Assembly: GCA_021788515.1 (NCBI GenBank)
Contig: JAJYKN010000086.1
Coordinates: 1 to 6,376 of the forward strand
Direction of reading: 5' to 3'
Source of the DNA: Nitrospirota bacterium
Lineage (GTDB): Bacteria; Nitrospirota; UBA9217
DNA length: 6,376 nt
Below the pieces are notes generated by a model, which saw nothing but the letters and a program-made list of their open reading frames with translations, made no database searches and was not told the DNA's origin. Within the stretch, counting starts at the first letter, position 1. Each line of letters begins with the position of its first letter. Positions 4,991 to 6,376 of this stretch are shown here, piece after piece. A program made the position numbers and the translations under genes.

Positions 4991-5602
4991 TCACAGTATG
5001 ATCAGCGCGGTCATCATCGCAATGGACCAGATGATGTCAGTCGGTATCTGCAATTCGCAGGTGGAATCAAACAACAAATCCACGCGGGCCGGAAACTCCT
5101 CGTCTTCAAGCCAGAGTGTTAACGTGACCGGAACCCGCGGCAGGGGTGAGAAGCGGATTGAGACATCGCCGTTTTTCACAAGCACACCACCGAGTTGTTT
5201 TCCTTTTTCGACAAATCCTTCCTTGTTCTTCCCGTATTTGTTCGCAATACCCTCGAGCGGCAAGACGTGCGATCCCCGCGTAAAAGCGTCCCCACCTTTA
5301 ACATGGTCGAGCTTCACGGGCCTGTTGGTGCAGTCGATATCTTTGGCACTAACCAGGTACCAAAGAATTGACAGCTTAAAGAAATAGCCTAGCCGCTTCA
5401 GCAGCACCTCACTTCCGGGCGCGGAACTCGTGATAACCCTGTTCTTCACCTCGACAGCGACTTCCATGTTGAATGACGTCACCCGATATATTCCTGCCGC
5501 GGCATCATAGGCAACGGACGCTGCCCTGCAGACCTCTTCAGGATTTCGTGTTGCCAGAATCTCCCACGCCTTGTCCTCGCCCGGGTTATTGCCTTCCGCC
5601 AT
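4991..5602 (-). CDS. DUF3786 family protein
   Basis: The 203-aa product matches my recollection of DUF3786. The N-terminal part has AWEIL and NPEEVCRAASVAYDAAAGIY (about 12-39). The middle has ILWYLVSAKDID (79-90) and a segment ending LGG (137-139). The C-terminal signature is FSPLPRVPVTLTLWLEDEEF (151-170) followed by LLFD (176-179) and LPT-like QIPTD. The function of the family is not established; members are common in anaerobes. I chose the ATG at 5602 because GAGGAGAGG lies just before it on the minus strand; a TTG at 5653 would add 17 atypical residues with no such site. There is no signal peptide; the last 12 residues are hydrophobic but too few for a membrane anchor. It converges with the PAS gene and diverges from the UspA-like gene. 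No clear promoter is visible. Confidence 0.85.
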   Translation of the reverse strand: MAEGNNPGEDKAWEILATRNPEEVCRAASVAYDAAAGIYRVTSFNMEVAVEVKNRVITSSAPGSEVLLKRLGYFFKLSILWYLVSAKDIDCTNRPVKLDHVKGGDAFTRGSHVLPLEGIANKYGKNKEGFVEKGKQLGGVLVKNGDVSIRFSPLPRVPVTLTLWLEDEEFPARVDLLFDSTCELQIPTDIIWSIAMMTALIIL

Positions 5603-5653
5603 TAGCCTCTCCTCAGGAACATTGTTTCGGAAAACGCCGTTATTCTCGATCAA

Positions 5654-5867
5654 ATACCTTATTTACGACATTTTTTTCTTTTAATCATGCTACCAGATAA
5701 CTTTTAAAATGCAAAGGGGTTTTGTGTTCCATATTTAAACGTTATTTATAGCCGATACCCTGGCGTTTCAACAATATAAGACGCGGAAGCTTAACGCATT
5801 TCACACCTGAAAACAAAGGGTGCAGTAAAAATCTACCCGCATTCTTCTCTACCCGTCCTTCCTATGT
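5654..5867. other. AT-rich divergent intergenic region, no gene seen
   Basis: This stretch between the DUF3786 gene and the dyad at 5868 is AT-rich and has no supportable reading frame. It must hold the DUF3786 promoter on the minus strand, but I see no good -35/-10 pair. Runs of T (5670-5676) and AACGTT (5738-5743) are present without clear meaning. The AT-rich spacer between the dyad and the sigma-54 promoter (5896-5948) would bend easily, although no good IHF consensus is seen. Confidence 0.5.
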
Positions 5868-5895
5868 TGTTTCATTACAGTTCATATATGAAACA
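5868..5895. promoter_or_regulatory. Dyad TGTTTCAT-N12-ATGAAACA, candidate enhancer site
   Basis: TGTTTCAT (5868-5875) and ATGAAACA (5888-5895) are perfect reverse complements separated by 12 bp. Nested inside is a 12-bp palindrome, TTCATATATGAA (5881-5892). The TTCAT half-site therefore occurs twice in direct orientation 10 bp apart (5871 and 5881) and once inverted. The dyad centre is about 93 bp upstream of the start predicted from the sigma-54 promoter at 5949-5964. That is a usual distance for an activator of the NtrC type. Confidence 0.5.
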
Positions 5896-5948
5896 CTATA
5901 TGCATCGCTCTATTTTAAATTATTTAATAAAAACAGTGCATTATCTTA

Positions 5949-5964
5949 TGGCATCAGCATTGCT
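5949..5964 (+). promoter_or_regulatory. Sigma-54 (-24/-12) promoter of the UspA-like gene
   Basis: TGGCATcagcaTTGCT matches the RpoN consensus TGGCAC-N5-TTGCW at 10 of 11 defined positions. The invariant GG (5950-5951) and GC (5962-5963) have the required 10 bp between them. The predicted start is near 5975, leaving a leader of about 29 nt. An extended -10 for the housekeeping sigma factor (TGC TATATT, 5961-5969) overlaps the -12 element, with only a poor -35 upstream, so dual use is possible. Confidence 0.62.
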
Positions 5965-6003
5965 ATATTACTGGTCATAGAAGCACAATCCAAGGAGGCG
6001 GAA

Positions 6004-6376
6004 ATGGGAAAGAGACAGTTATTGTTTGTCACGTACCGTGATGAGAATCTCGAAGAAGGCGTTTCCTACGCTATCGAGCTGGCCAAAGCGATGTACGAGG
6101 ACATCACGCTTCTGCTGGTCCAGAAGAAGAGCAACCTGATGGACAAGCTTGGAAACCTGATGACTGCGGTGAGTTTTGCTGAAGCCGATGAACATGAGAC
6201 GGCGCGCGAGATCATGCAAAACGGCTCCGACGGCGCGGAAGGACGGTATGAAAAAGTACTTGCCGGGCTCGTTGAAAAATGTCTCAAGGAAGGAATCCGG
6301 GTGAGCGTCCAGGACACCGATCTTGATGTGGTATCAGGAATCAGGGCGTTCCTGAAGAACCATGCAGGGATCGACA
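6004..6376 (+). CDS. UspA-like (universal stress) protein, 3' end outside window
   Basis: The frame is open from an ATG at 6004 to the window edge, giving the first 124 residues. A strong AAGGAGG (5992-5998) lies 5 nt upstream. The start, MGKRQLLFVTYRDENLEEGVSYA, followed by AIELAKAM and DITLLLVQKK, is the first strand-helix-strand of the UspA/alpha-beta nucleotide-binding-like fold. NLMTAVSFAEADEHETARE (51-69) and CLKEGIRVSVQDTDLDVVSG (93-112) match my memory of a UspA-related subgroup in Geobacter-like and Nitrospirota genomes. The glycine-rich nucleotide-binding motif would be further downstream and is not visible, so ATP binding cannot be judged. Its upstream region has a sigma-54 promoter and a dyad, which suggests conditional, activator-dependent expression. 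The role is unknown. Confidence 0.78.
   Translation, partial: MGKRQLLFVTYRDENLEEGVSYAIELAKAMYEDITLLLVQKKSNLMDKLGNLMTAVSFAEADEHETAREIMQNGSDGAEGRYEKVLAGLVEKCLKEGIRVSVQDTDLDVVSGIRAFLKNHAGID

Noticed and set aside
4944..5387. 147-codon plus-strand frame opposite the DUF3786 gene
   Set aside because: Ser/Thr-rich composition without motifs; it is the antisense of a gene with a clear family signature.
5603..5653. TTG start adding 17 residues to the DUF3786 protein
   Set aside because: The ATG at 5602 has a clear GAGGAG site before it, and the extension is not part of the family pattern.

Overview
The window looks like an accessory and regulatory stretch of a Gram-negative, probably anaerobic, sediment-type bacterium. 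Nitrospirota or Desulfobacterota (Geobacter-like) are the best guesses. The reasons are family content only: an NtrC-type two-component pair, Cys-rich PAS domains ending in a CxxC...CxxC tail, a DUF3786 protein, a UspA-like protein, and moderate GC with strong Shine-Dalgarno sites. Lineage is inference; no marker gene is present.

Layout. Positions 1-1798 hold the 3' end of a sensor histidine kinase and its partner, a sigma-54-activating response regulator (REC-AAA+-Fis HTH), with 46 nt between them. After a ~250 nt gap with an extended -10 promoter and a long leader comes an orphan NarL/FixJ-type response regulator with a TTG start (2051-2680). Positions 2677-2787 carry three consecutive stem-loops, the last a convincing intrinsic terminator. 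A 64-aa four-cysteine protein (2870-3064) and a 62-aa Xre-type HTH protein (3178-3366) follow, separated by a hairpin and a 12-bp palindrome.

A ~415 nt gene-free stretch (3367-3782) holds several stem-loops, chief among them a long nearly continuous hairpin at 3464-3540. It ends in an extended -10 promoter for a PAS-PAS-zinc-ribbon-like sensor protein with no catalytic domain (3783-4757). That gene converges on a minus-strand DUF3786 gene (4991-5602). Next is an AT-rich 400 nt intergenic region with an 8+8 bp dyad (5868-5895) and a good sigma-54 (-24/-12) promoter (5949-5964). These precede a plus-strand UspA-like gene that runs off the window (6004-6376).

How it may work together. Most genes are regulators or sensors. 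The clearest functional link is inferred: the sigma-54 activator at 470-1798 is a candidate to act at the dyad and -24/-12 promoter in front of the UspA-like gene, because the dyad centre lies about 93 bp upstream of the predicted start, a typical enhancer distance. The small Cys protein, the Xre protein and the structured non-coding region are the least explained parts. I found no mobile element, CRISPR array, tRNA or rRNA.
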